Positions 1 through 8,588 of a stretch of DNA of 64,000 bases are shown here, piece by piece (within the stretch, counting starts at the first letter, position 1; each line of letters begins with the position of its first letter). The notes beneath the pieces were generated by a model. That model was not told the DNA's origin. It made no database searches and saw only the letters and a program-made list of their open reading frames with translations. The DNA comes from Stigonema ocellatum SAG 48.90 = DSM 106950. Lineage in GTDB: Bacteria; Cyanobacteriota; Cyanobacteriia; Cyanobacteriales; Nostocaceae. Both the position numbers and the translations under genes were made by a program. The stretch is from the NCBI GenBank assembly GCA_016903675.1, contig JADQBA010000032.1, positions 6,425 to 70,424 of the forward strand, given 5' to 3'.

Positions 1-189
1 TTGGGGGACAAGGAGAACAAGCCAGAGGTGTAAATCATTTAGGATTGCTATAGTACTCGACCAATCCAAAATTGCGCTTGTGTGGACTGACGGGGAGATG
101 GAGAAACGCACCTGACGCGGGGAGATTCTACCAGGCTTTCGTTGCTTTGGTGAACTACTAGCAACGTGTTGCCAATTTGAGATAAATAT

Positions 190-330
190 AGGACTTACGC
201 ATTGACAGAGAGAATCAACTGTGAATGATCTCTCGTTCTCTCGTCCCAGGCAGACGAGGCAGGGCAAGAGTTTTAAGTTAATAAGCTTTGTATGCATATG
301 ATGCTCAATTTGTAAAGTGAGTAAGTCCTA
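190..330. mobile_element. MITE-like element, family A, copy 1
   Basis: The left end reads aggacttacgcattgacag and the right end is the near-inverse gtaaagtgagtaagtcct. The same ends recur at 11554-11773, 39178-39400 and 48518-48712. There is no coding capacity, so this would be a non-autonomous element moved by a transposase supplied elsewhere. This copy is the shortest and lacks most of the internal 'ggctctgcc' palindromes seen in the other copies. The bases before it (1-189) hold only short repeat debris and no gene I can support. Confidence 0.6.
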
Positions 331-336
331 ATTTGT

Positions 337-502
337 AGCCCTTTCAAGGTGAAGCTTAAAAGTGAAGTTTTTCTTCTCCCAAGGGGAGACGCTGCGCGAA
401 CGTGTTCTTCGTGTCTTCGCGGTTTAAAAAGATTTTTGAACCACGAAGACGCGAAGAACACGAAGAAGAACCAAGTCGAAAGACTTGCACCTTGAAAGGG
501 CT
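337..502. mobile_element. Small palindromic MITE-like element nested beside family A copy
   Basis: The element begins agccctttcaaggtg and ends with its exact inverse caccttgaaagggct. Its interior is a long imperfect palindrome (about 398-432 against 436-470) that could fold into a hairpin. It is flanked by a 13-bp direct repeat, agtcctaatttgt, at 324-336 and 503-515, and the left copy overlaps the end of the family A element. This is the arrangement expected if it inserted into the family A end and duplicated its target. Confidence 0.55.
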
Positions 503-563
503 AGTCCTAATTTGTTGAATCATTAGTTGCAAAGTCGCAATAGCTTGTTAAATTTTGTTTCAG

Positions 564-656
564 GGCAAAGCTAGATGGCGTAAACTGGGTCGGTACTTAG
601 CTAAAAGATGCATTGTTCGACCCCGGAGTGACACCAAGATAGGAAATACAAAAAGC
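564..656 (+). pseudogene. 3' remnant of a pentapeptide-repeat protein gene
   Basis: This stretch aligns base for base, with scattered substitutions, to 9937-10029, which is the 3' end of the intact pentapeptide-repeat gene at 9376-10014 plus the bases just after it. Only the last roughly 25 codons are represented, and the upstream part is replaced by MITE sequence. It lies directly before the DUF4157 gene, as the intact pentapeptide gene lies directly before a DUF4157 fragment, so it probably marks an older copy of the same gene order. Confidence 0.65.
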
Positions 657-762
657 CATTGAGACTTTAGGCGAATTGCTATATGAGTACAGTCGCTGTA
701 TGCTAGATAAATGTACTGGCGAGATATTCATCCACACACTGCTTGGGCATGAGGAGAAAAAA

Positions 763-3700
763 ATGAGAGAATGGGTAGGCAAGGGCAAAAAAGCTACCAC
801 GAGTTCCTTCTCAATATCTACACTCAGCCAACCGATACGCGGCTTCGGTTTAGAATCATCTGAGGTACCCCAAGCAGTTACTGGGCAGCAAGCAGTCAAC
901 AAACCTCGCAGCCACGACCTAAGTCGAATATCAATGCGTCCCCAAGCAAAACTCACAGTCAACCAGCCGGGAGACGTTTACGAGCAAGAAGCAGATAGAG
1001 TCGCACAGCAGGTGATGCAGAGGATGAGTAAGCCTGCAAATCACCAGTCTGTCCAACGAGAGGAAGCGCCACAGGAAGAAGAAGAACAAACTCTACAAAC
1101 TAAATCTCTGGCAAATTCCATCACGCCTCTACTACAACGGGAGGAAGCGCCACAGGAAGAAGAAGAACAAACTCTACAAACTAAATCTCTGGCAAATTCC
1201 ATCACTTCAGTAGTGCAACGGGAGGAAGCATCAGAAGACCAAGAAGAACAAACAGCTCAGATGAAGCCGATGGTGCAGCGTCAGTCCAGTAGGGGTGGAA
1301 TGACGGCGACAACAGACGTTGAAACTTCAATTAAACAAGCACGTGGAGGTGGACAGCCGCTAGCGAAAGATGTTCGACAACCAATGGAACAGGCGTTTGG
1401 GACTGACTTTAGCGGGGTGAAAGTCCACACTGATTCTCGCTCAGACCAGCTTAACAAATCTGTTCAAGCCCGCGCTTTCACCACAGGACAAGATATTTTC
1501 TTTCGTCAGGGAGAATACTCTCCAGGAAGTCATTCAGGGAAAGAGTTACTTGCCCATGAATTGACTCACGTTGTTCAGCAAAATGGTAGTGCGGTTCAAG
1601 CCAAATCGGTTTCTTCTTTAACGCCAAAGGAAAACAAAGTACAGACAAAAGCTGTACCAACTAAATCTTCCGTTAAACCATCAGCAACCCCTCCCAAGGA
1701 AAATTCTCAGACCCAGACAACCCCATCTTCTAAATCCTCAACAACCTCTCCTAAAGAAAATCCTCAGAAACAAACTGAGGCAGATCAACACGGACAGCCA
1801 GAGAACACAGATCCGAAGGCTAATGCTGAAAAAGGGAAACAGCAGGGTGAGACTCCTCCAGCAAAAAAAGGCGGATTGGTAGCACCGCCTCCAGCCGATG
1901 GGGGTGACGCGGTAACAGATCCACCTCCAGGAGATGAGGGTGGCGCGGGAGCAGATTCTGGAACATCAGCAACTAAAAACGGGAAGAAACCTGAGAAACA
2001 AGGAGATAAGCAGGGACAGCAAAAGTCAACAGATTCCACGGCAGATGCAGGAAAAGGGACAGGGGAAGGTCAGGCGGCTGGGACAGAAGCAACTAAAAAC
2101 GGGAAAAACCCTGAGAAACAAGGAGATAAGCAGGGACAGCAAAAGTCAACAGATTCCACGGCAGATGCAGGAACAGGAACAGGGGAAGGTCAGGATCTAG
2201 CAGTAGATGGTGGGTCGGTGACAGGGTTACCAGAGACACAAACAGAAGCAGCAACAGAGTTGCCAGGAACACAAACAGCGACATTGCCAGGGACAACAGA
2301 AGCTGGTAATGGAAAAAAGGCTCCTGCTTCCGCTGAAGAAGACCCGGAATTCCAAGCAGTAGTCAACACAACTAAAGAAGTCGCAGGAAAGCAGAAGGAA
2401 CACCAACCATCTGAGGGTAAAGCCCAAGAAGCCCAAGCTGCTGCTGTACCTCCTGGCAATGAAGTGGATAGCAAGGCGCAGGCAAATCAAGTTGGCGAGA
2501 TGGGGCAAGCTGAAACTCCAGGATTTGACGCAGCCGCCTTTAAAGCCAAACTGATGGAGCGCATTGCAGATATGGCTCCTAAGAACCTGCAAGAGGCTGA
2601 CGATTTTAAGAATAATAACAAACTTGATTCGGTTAAGGGCGATTTGACTGGGAAAGTCAAAGAAGAGCAGAAATCCTCTCAAGGTCAGCTAGAAGAGAAA
2701 ACAAAACAAAAGCCGGACACCAGTGGCATTGAGCCGAAACAAGTAACGCCTCTGTCACAGGCTGACCCAGGCGCACCTCCGTCAGACGTTGGTGCAGATA
2801 AGGCAGCGCCTAAGTCGAAGGGGCAGAGTGAAGTTGAAGCACCTCTGCAAGAGGACAGTAAAAAGCTCGACCAGCAGATGTCTCAGCAGAATATTACTGA
2901 GGAACAGTTAACAAACTCCAACGAACCGGAGTTTCAAGGGGCAGTCACAGCTAAGAAAGATGCTCAGACAAATGCTACACAAGCCCCTCAACAGTATCGC
3001 ACAAGAGAGCAAAACATACTATCAAATGCTCAAGCTACTGCTGAAGCCACAGCGCAACAGCATCTCCAGGGGATGCACGGTATCCGCACCCAACACTTAA
3101 ATCAGGTTGCCGATCAGCAGGTGGGAGGCAAGGGTAAGGACGAGCAGGCACGGGCTAAGGTCGCAGGTGATATTAATAAGATTTATGAAGATACCAAAGG
3201 CAAAGTTGAGAAAACTCTCGGCGACCTAGATGGTCAAGTTCAGAAAGCGTTCGATGATGGTGCAGGTGAGGCGAAGCAGGCATTTGAGGATTACGTTGGC
3301 AAGCGGATGGACGCTTATAAGAGCGATCGTTATAGCGGCTTTTGGGGTCCGGCGAAATGGTTATGGGACAAATTGGCAGGGATGCCAGACGAGGTGAATG
3401 CCTTCTATCAAGAGGGGCGGCAGCTTTACATTGAGAAGATGGATGGTGTGATCAACAATGTTGTCACCATTATTAGCAAAGGGTTGACCCAGGCAAAAGC
3501 GCAAATAGCTGAAGGTAAGCAGCAGATACAGACCTATGTTACCCAACTGCCACAAGATTTGCAAGGATTTGGGCAGGAAACAGCATCAGGTATTGAGAGC
3601 AAGTTTGAGGCATTGCAGCAGAGTGTTGACGATAAGCAGGATGAGTTAATTGATACCTTAGCGCAGAAATATCAGGAGAACCTGAAAGCTGTTGATGACC

Positions 3701-6153
3701 GCATTGAGGAGATGAAGGCGGAAAATCGCGGTTTGATTCAAAAGGCGTTCGATTTTATCGTGGGAGTGATCAAGACGATCATCGAACTGACAAAAATGCT
3801 GCTGGAGGTTTTAGCACGAGTTGCTGGTGTTGTTGGGCAAATTCTCAAAGACCCGATTGGTTTCTTGAGCAATTTGATTCAAGCAGTGAAGCAAGGCTTC
3901 CTGAACTTTATGAAGAATATCGGGCAGCACCTTGAGCAGGGGCTGATCGGTTGGCTGACTGGTACTATGGCAGAAACTGGTATTCAGATGCCAGAAAGCC
4001 TAGACATGAAGGGTATCTTTAGTCTAGCGATGCAGCTTTTAGGGTTCACCTATGAGGCAATCCGGGCACAGGCTGTGAAAAGATTGGGAGAGGAAAAGGT
4101 CAGCCACCTGGAACAAAACTTCGAGATATTTAAAACCTTGGCAAGCGAGGGAGTCGCTGGTCTGTGGCAGCATATTCAGGAACAGATTGGTGATCTCAAG
4201 TCGTTGGTGCTGGAACCGATCAAGAACTTTATTATTACAACTGTGATTACAGCAGGGATAGAGTGGATTCTCAGCCTCCTCACCCCAGCTTCAGCATTTA
4301 TAAAAGCTTGTAAGGCAATTTACGAGATTGTCAAGTTTTTCATGGAACGCGCCCAGCAAATTGCGGATTTGATTAACGCGATTCTGGATGCAATTGGTGC
4401 GATCGCTAGTGGTGCGATTGATCAAGCAGTCAAGGGGGTTGAGAATGCCCTAGCCAAAGCGCTACCAGTAGTCATCAGTTTCCTAGCAAGTCTTTTGGGC
4501 TTGGGCGGTATTGCCCAGAAGGTGCAAGCAATCTTCCAGAAGCTGCGCCGACCAATGGAGAAAGCAGTTAATTGGGTGATTGACAAGGGTGCGAAGATTG
4601 CCAATAAAGTTGGTGGTAAGTTCAAGAATAGTAAGGTAGGTAAGAAGGTAGGAGCCGTTACGGATTCGGCGAAGGAGAAATATAAAGCTGGTAAGCAGTG
4701 GGCTGAGGATAAGAAACAAGCTGCCGAACAGTGGGTTAATGATAAGAAAGAAGCGGCGAACCAGAAATTTGAAGAGAAGAAAAATCAGCTTCTGGATACT
4801 AAGGCAGGTAAGAAGTTGACAGGGGCGCATGAGTGGACTAAAAACAAGGTGAATGCCTTAGAGAATAAGCGGCAAACTTTCCACAATAAAGTGGAAGCCG
4901 TGAAGAATTGGCCAGCCAAGAAACTGGAAGCATTGGAGAATAAGGCAAAGGAACTAAAGGGAGCAGCAAAGGATAAGTTTAAGCAGAGCAAACTGGGCAA
5001 GAAGTGGGAGGCTACGAAGGAGTGGGGTAGTAAGAAAAAAGAAGCCGCCAAGGACAAGTATGAGAAGACGACCAATAAAATTGGGGATAAGCTTGGGCTT
5101 GGAAAGGATAAGGAGAAAGGAAAGGAAGTTAAGCCAGAAGACAGAACTAGAGATGTCAAAGGTAAAGATAGCAAGCCAAAAGAAGAAAAGCAGCACATAT
5201 TGCTTGCTAAACAAGCAGTGTCAGAACTGAAAAAAACTGACCGGAAACAGAAGGACTATAAGACCCTAAGAGCAGAGAAACAAGCGCAAGCTAAGCAAAT
5301 TGAGAAGTCCTACACGCAGAAGTTAGAGAAAGGCATTAAACTTACGGTTTCTTTTGAGGATGCCGCAAAGGATGAGAAGGATGGAAAGCTAAATTTTAAG
5401 GTAGTAATTGCACCAAACGATGTGGAAATGGTAGATGTGGTGGAGAGCCAAGAGCCACAGCCTGATGACTTGACGCAGGATCAGGATCATAAAGACGAAA
5501 CAGCAGGGGCTTCAGAATGTGATGTGAATCTTGACGAGTTGAATATAAAGGAATTTAGTCAAGACGATGAGGGACTAAAAAATGTATTTTTTAGTTTGGC
5601 AAACCGTTCTGGATATCCTAACCTTCCAATAGAGGCATACAATGAATGGTATAACAACGGAGTATTTACACGTAATGGATTTCTAGAACTTTTGAAGAAA
5701 TATTCGGGGGGTAACAACGGCGGAAACCAGATACCCTTGCAGAGAGCACGTACGGGCAACACAGTGAGTTATCAACAAACATATAACACCTCGAACTTTG
5801 GTCAATTTACAAATATAACATATACAAGAGATGGGTTAGGAAACATAGAATTTTCCTCTCCAACTTCCACAGGAACGTGGAGAAATCCGGTAAACACAAC
5901 CACCAATGTTCAACTTAACCAAGGATTAACAGATAAACAATATGGACTCATGAAAAATGGGAGGAAGATACTACTTAAGCAAGGTTCCCGCAGTCAACAT
6001 TTCTCAATTGCCAATCGGATTAAGAAAATACCTGATGCTGGGAGTCCTGCTGGTTGGACCTGGCATCATAAAAGTAATAAGTACGAAATGGTTCTGGTAG
6101 ATCGTGTAGTACACAGTAAGCATGGACACAACGGAGGGATGCACATATGGTGA
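763..6153 (+). CDS. Giant DUF4157 (eCIS core domain) polymorphic toxin with C-terminal WHH-type nuclease motif
   Basis: The protein has 1796 residues from the ATG at 763, preferred over an in-frame ATG at 676 because a strong Shine-Dalgarno (gaggag) precedes it. Residues about 73-84 carry the YEQEADRVA motif and 196-276 the DUF4157 domain with a zinc-protease-like HELTH at about 265-269. Before DUF4157 there are 26-residue QREEAPQEEEEQ repeats. After it come Pro/Gln/Lys-rich low complexity with a duplicated block of about 40 residues (DNA about 1960-2195), long helical and hydrophobic segments (about 3750-4530), and Lys/Glu-rich coiled coil (about 4560-5200). The last 30 residues contain W1767-H-H, then MVLVD and H/HGG residues, as in WHH-type HNH/EndoVII nuclease toxins. 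Known for the family: DUF4157 marks cargo linked to contractile injection systems. Inferred: a nuclease effector delivered to other cells. No injection-system structural genes lie in this window. Confidence 0.85.
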   Translation: MREWVGKGKKATTSSFSISTLSQPIRGFGLESSEVPQAVTGQQAVNKPRSHDLSRISMRPQAKLTVNQPGDVYEQEADRVAQQVMQRMSKPANHQSVQREEAPQEEEEQTLQTKSLANSITPLLQREEAPQEEEEQTLQTKSLANSITSVVQREEASEDQEEQTAQMKPMVQRQSSRGGMTATTDVETSIKQARGGGQPLAKDVRQPMEQAFGTDFSGVKVHTDSRSDQLNKSVQARAFTTGQDIFFRQGEYSPGSHSGKELLAHELTHVVQQNGSAVQAKSVSSLTPKENKVQTKAVPTKSSVKPSATPPKENSQTQTTPSSKSSTTSPKENPQKQTEADQHGQPENTDPKANAEKGKQQGETPPAKKGGLVAPPPADGGDAVTDPPPGDEGGAGADSGTSATKNGKKPEKQGDKQGQQKSTDSTADAGKGTGEGQAAGTEATKNGKNPEKQGDKQGQQKSTDSTADAGTGTGEGQDLAVDGGSVTGLPETQTEAATELPGTQTATLPGTTEAGNGKKAPASAEEDPEFQAVVNTTKEVAGKQKEHQPSEGKAQEAQAAAVPPGNEVDSKAQANQVGEMGQAETPGFDAAAFKAKLMERIADMAPKNLQEADDFKNNNKLDSVKGDLTGKVKEEQKSSQGQLEEKTKQKPDTSGIEPKQVTPLSQADPGAPPSDVGADKAAPKSKGQSEVEAPLQEDSKKLDQQMSQQNITEEQLTNSNEPEFQGAVTAKKDAQTNATQAPQQYRTREQNILSNAQATAEATAQQHLQGMHGIRTQHLNQVADQQVGGKGKDEQARAKVAGDINKIYEDTKGKVEKTLGDLDGQVQKAFDDGAGEAKQAFEDYVGKRMDAYKSDRYSGFWGPAKWLWDKLAGMPDEVNAFYQEGRQLYIEKMDGVINNVVTIISKGLTQAKAQIAEGKQQIQTYVTQLPQDLQGFGQETASGIESKFEALQQSVDDKQDELIDTLAQKYQENLKAVDDRIEEMKAENRGLIQKAFDFIVGVIKTIIELTKMLLEVLARVAGVVGQILKDPIGFLSNLIQAVKQGFLNFMKNIGQHLEQGLIGWLTGTMAETGIQMPESLDMKGIFSLAMQLLGFTYEAIRAQAVKRLGEEKVSHLEQNFEIFKTLASEGVAGLWQHIQEQIGDLKSLVLEPIKNFIITTVITAGIEWILSLLTPASAFIKACKAIYEIVKFFMERAQQIADLINAILDAIGAIASGAIDQAVKGVENALAKALPVVISFLASLLGLGGIAQKVQAIFQKLRRPMEKAVNWVIDKGAKIANKVGGKFKNSKVGKKVGAVTDSAKEKYKAGKQWAEDKKQAAEQWVNDKKEAANQKFEEKKNQLLDTKAGKKLTGAHEWTKNKVNALENKRQTFHNKVEAVKNWPAKKLEALENKAKELKGAAKDKFKQSKLGKKWEATKEWGSKKKEAAKDKYEKTTNKIGDKLGLGKDKEKGKEVKPEDRTRDVKGKDSKPKEEKQHILLAKQAVSELKKTDRKQKDYKTLRAEKQAQAKQIEKSYTQKLEKGIKLTVSFEDAAKDEKDGKLNFKVVIAPNDVEMVDVVESQEPQPDDLTQDQDHKDETAGASECDVNLDELNIKEFSQDDEGLKNVFFSLANRSGYPNLPIEAYNEWYNNGVFTRNGFLELLKKYSGGNNGGNQIPLQRARTGNTVSYQQTYNTSNFGQFTNITYTRDGLGNIEFSSPTSTGTWRNPVNTTTNVQLNQGLTDKQYGLMKNGRKILLKQGSRSQHFSIANRIKKIPDAGSPAGWTWHHKSNKYEMVLVDRVVHSKHGHNGGMHIW

Positions 6154-6337
6154 CGATTCAATGATATGCACAAAAACCATCATATGGTGAACTAACAATG
6201 AATCTGAGGGGGTGACACGCAAGATCAAAAGGTTACAGGATAAGCCTTTAAAGGCAAGCAGCACTCAATAAAGAGCCTTAGGCGGAAACTGGATGTCAAC
6301 TATCATAAACACAAAGCCTCATAAAGGAGAAAATATC

Positions 6338-6754
6338 ATGATAAGAATAAATGACTTTCAATATAATTCTGAATCTCATTGGTATGAATCAAAATTGGAA
6401 ATAAATGGAATGGCGACTGAAATATATGTGTCAGACCAAGAGATTAAAGAAGTTGAAGCCTTAAATAACAGGGTCAACAAAGCAATAAATTGGATTCAAG
6501 ATAATTTTGAATCTATTCTTAAATATTGCGCAGAAAATTTGCTGGAATTAAAAAATGAAAGTTGGGCAGATAGTGAAGAGGAAAAAGTAACTGAAGCGGA
6601 ATTCAAAGAGCGATTGCTACTAGAATCAATAAAAATTGAATCTGATGGAAGGCTAGAAGTAACTTTTCAAGATGGTGAGTTGTTTTGGGGACATTTGATC
6701 GTCGTGAGAACTGACGCAGAGTATAAACTGAATTATGCTGATATTGAAGGATAA
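6338..6754 (+). CDS. Probable immunity protein (DUF2262-like) for the WHH toxin
   Basis: The protein has 138 residues. The ATG at 6338 is chosen because aaggag lies about 10 bases upstream; an upstream in-frame ATG at 6293 lacks such a site. It is acidic and soluble with no signal peptide. The C-terminal stretch with DGELFWGH followed by hydrophobic residues and a final ADIEG resembles DUF2262-type proteins, which I recall as small partners of polymorphic toxins. It lies 184 bp downstream of the WHH toxin on the same strand, the standard toxin-immunity order. Inferred role: binding and blocking the nuclease domain in the producing cell. The family match is from memory of the motif only. Confidence 0.65.
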   Translation: MIRINDFQYNSESHWYESKLEINGMATEIYVSDQEIKEVEALNNRVNKAINWIQDNFESILKYCAENLLELKNESWADSEEEKVTEAEFKERLLLESIKIESDGRLEVTFQDGELFWGHLIVVRTDAEYKLNYADIEG

Positions 6755-6841
6755 AAAAATGGTACAACGCGGCCATTACGGTAATTGCCAACCTCCTGCG
6801 CTCTGCACAACAGAACAAGAAATCTATCAAACGAGGAAGGC

Positions 6842-6952
6842 ATGTTAGCCGCAAATTTTATGATGATGGACGAATATTTACCAGGAATTTTGTCTGTTAT
6901 TTATGGTGATGTGGAGCCAAAGGATGCAATTCCGCAAAGCGCTGACGCTTAA
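6842..6952 (+). pseudogene. C-terminal fragment of a YbjN-like (secretion-chaperone-like) protein
   Basis: The 36-codon open stretch reads MMDEYLPGILSVIYGDV in its middle, matching the C-terminus of the intact gene at 12669-13835 (MMDQYLPGIMSVIYGNV). Everything upstream of this tail is missing, so it is a remnant, not a small gene. A similar tail occurs at 10421-10489. The bases just before it (6757-6841) contain a translated stretch WYNAAITVIANLL of unknown origin. Confidence 0.65.
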
Positions 6953-7065
6953 AAGTCTATCGCCTTGGTTGAAAGGTAAGCTATTAACGCGATCGCTATC
7001 CGCGAGGGTGAGCATTATTAAGATTTAGACTTGTGGTGAATTGTTGCCAACTATACAATTTAGCA

Positions 7066-7340
7066 ATGGATAGAGATAGCGGTGGAGGGTACGGAGGGAG
7101 ACAAGCTTACAAGTGTAGGTTTTTAACTTTTGGGTGTTGGCAAGACTTGGAGGACAAGGAAGGAAAGTAGACAAGGAAGTTTTTTAACGCCAAGATGATG
7201 AAAAAACCGTATATATACATAGGCTCAATGTTTCTTCCTTGTCCACTTTCCCTCCGTGTCTACCTAGTCTCACCTCATTCCAGATGTATGTGTAAAAAAC
7301 CTACACTTGTCAGAGGGAGACAAGGGGGCGATCGCTACCA
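7066..7340. repeat. Long imperfect inverted-repeat element
   Basis: A 16-bp perfect inverted repeat (acaagtgtaggttttt, 7109-7124, against its complement at 7295-7310) encloses a second imperfect pair (about 7152-7179 against 7234-7260, built on cttccttgtcc). The outer arms also contain related gcgatcgc and agggagacaag pieces. The structure could be a MITE or a strong DNA hairpin. The rest of 6953-7355 contains no gene I can support. Confidence 0.45.
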
Positions 7341-7355
7341 ATTGATTACATTTGG

Positions 7356-7586
7356 ATGGCGGAAGATGAAGATGAGTGGATGAACTTTCATCCCCGTAGT
7401 TATCCAGACTTTGAAACACCCGCCTGTGTAGTCGCGGCTATTGCGCGTCATCATGGCTTTACACCCACCGAGTTAACTCCTGAGCAATATAACTTTTTGG
7501 AAGCAGGTCTTGCCATACCCGAACCTTCACCAATGTTTCCAAATATCTTTTCTTTACCAGCATCCTCAATAGCATCGACAGTTTGA
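7356..7586 (+). CDS. Small hypothetical protein upstream of DUF6939-like gene
   Basis: The predicted product has 76 residues, or 68 from the internal ATG at 7380. I do not recognise a family. It has an acidic start, a PDFETPACVVAAIARHHGF segment, no signal peptide and no membrane segment. It ends 3 bp before the start of the next gene on the same strand, suggesting the two are co-transcribed and translationally coupled. Its location inside the toxin/immunity region makes a role as a small partner possible, but nothing in the sequence shows it. Confidence 0.45.
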   Translation: MAEDEDEWMNFHPRSYPDFETPACVVAAIARHHGFTPTELTPEQYNFLEAGLAIPEPSPMFPNIFSLPASSIASTV

Positions 7587-7589
7587 GAC

Positions 7590-8141
7590 ATGCCACTCAT
7601 CATCAAAAGTCGCCGTGCATCTGTTGATAATTTGTCCAAAGCTTATCCTGATGCAGTTATCATTGACGTGACCTCTCGTGGTTTTGAACCTTGGGTTCGC
7701 TTCAGCCCTTTTTATCCTCATGGAGGAATACCTGTTCCCTTCTCACCAGGAGAAGTTAGCATGACGGTTGAAGGTATCTGGCAAGGATTGAAAGTTTTTG
7801 AGACGACCGATGTAGATTTGACCAAAATGTTAATTTCCGATATGAAAGGTATCAAGCGCTCAGAACGCAAATATGGAAAGGTACTTGGTCATCGTACTGG
7901 TTTGAAAGGTAATCAACTTCTGCCATATGGAGAAGCTCGTCGGCAAATCTATTTACCGTCCTATCAATGGGTACTGGAGAACCGTGTTCAGGACTTGCTG
8001 AACCAGGTGAAACATCTTGAGGCAGAAAAAACAGTTATTTTGCTAGATTACGAAACTAATTCCGATATCAACAACTTGTCACGTCCTTTATCCCACGCTG
8101 CTCTGATCAAGCTATACCTTGAGAATAACTGGCCAACTTAG
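7590..8141 (+). CDS. Conserved hypothetical protein, DUF6939-like
   Basis: The protein has 183 residues. The N-terminal half carries IIDVTSRG, EPWVRFSPFYPHGGIPVPFSP and VEGIWQGLKVFE, and the C-terminal half has LLDYETN and SRPLSHAALIKLYL. I recall these blocks from a widespread family of unknown function, probably DUF6939. The family is soluble with no membrane segment. The charged, strongly conserved motifs suggest an enzyme or nucleotide-handling protein, but no catalytic assignment is possible here. It is coupled to the 76-residue gene upstream and followed by broken toxin DNA. Confidence 0.65.
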   Translation: MPLIIKSRRASVDNLSKAYPDAVIIDVTSRGFEPWVRFSPFYPHGGIPVPFSPGEVSMTVEGIWQGLKVFETTDVDLTKMLISDMKGIKRSERKYGKVLGHRTGLKGNQLLPYGEARRQIYLPSYQWVLENRVQDLLNQVKHLEAEKTVILLDYETNSDINNLSRPLSHAALIKLYLENNWPT

Positions 8142-8183
8142 ACCAAAGTGTGACTATCACACCGTACTCCATTACCAAGGGAC

Positions 8184-8548
8184 ATGTGGCAGGAAGCGAC
8201 TGACCGCCTACGCGCCAATCAAGCTGGAGGTCGGGCGAAGGAAGATGCTGCTCTCAAATCTGTTTTTCACTTTTGACTTTTGACTTTTGACTTTTGAATT
8301 TTCGCGAAGCGAGTGGTCATCCTGACGGAAAACAGAGAGATTTAGCAGTGGTGATTTCAAATAATAATCCAAATAACGTCCGACCAAGTAGACCACTGGC
8401 TGACAATGCTATCATTCTCCATCATAACAGTCAGACTGGAAAATGGTCAATTTGGGACACAAGGGCTAATAAAGGACAGGGCGGCTGGATACCAATGACT
8501 GATGAACTTGCAGCTTATACCTTGGGCGGCAAAATACCACAACAGTAA
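8184..8548 (+). pseudogene. Toxin-like C-terminal coding fragment broken by a short-repeat insertion
   Basis: From 8184 one frame encodes TDRLRANQAGGRAKEDAAL and stops in a run of ttttgac heptamers at about 8262-8298. Coding sense resumes in another frame as GHPDGKQRDLAVVISNNN and continues to a stop at 8548. The two parts read as one interrupted domain, with the repeat both adding sequence and shifting the frame. The gene also lacks any N-terminal DUF4157 part. Its position directly before an immunity-like gene suggests it was the toxin tip of an older cassette. The domain type is not recognised. Confidence 0.5.
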
Positions 8549-8588
8549 AATAAAACAATATAACTCAAAGAGGTATTCAGCAGATTTT

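Noticed and set aside
4785..5214. Large minus-strand open frames within the DUF4157 gene
   Set aside because: They are shadows of the Lys/Glu-rich coiled-coil coding strand (Phe/Leu/Ser-rich products).
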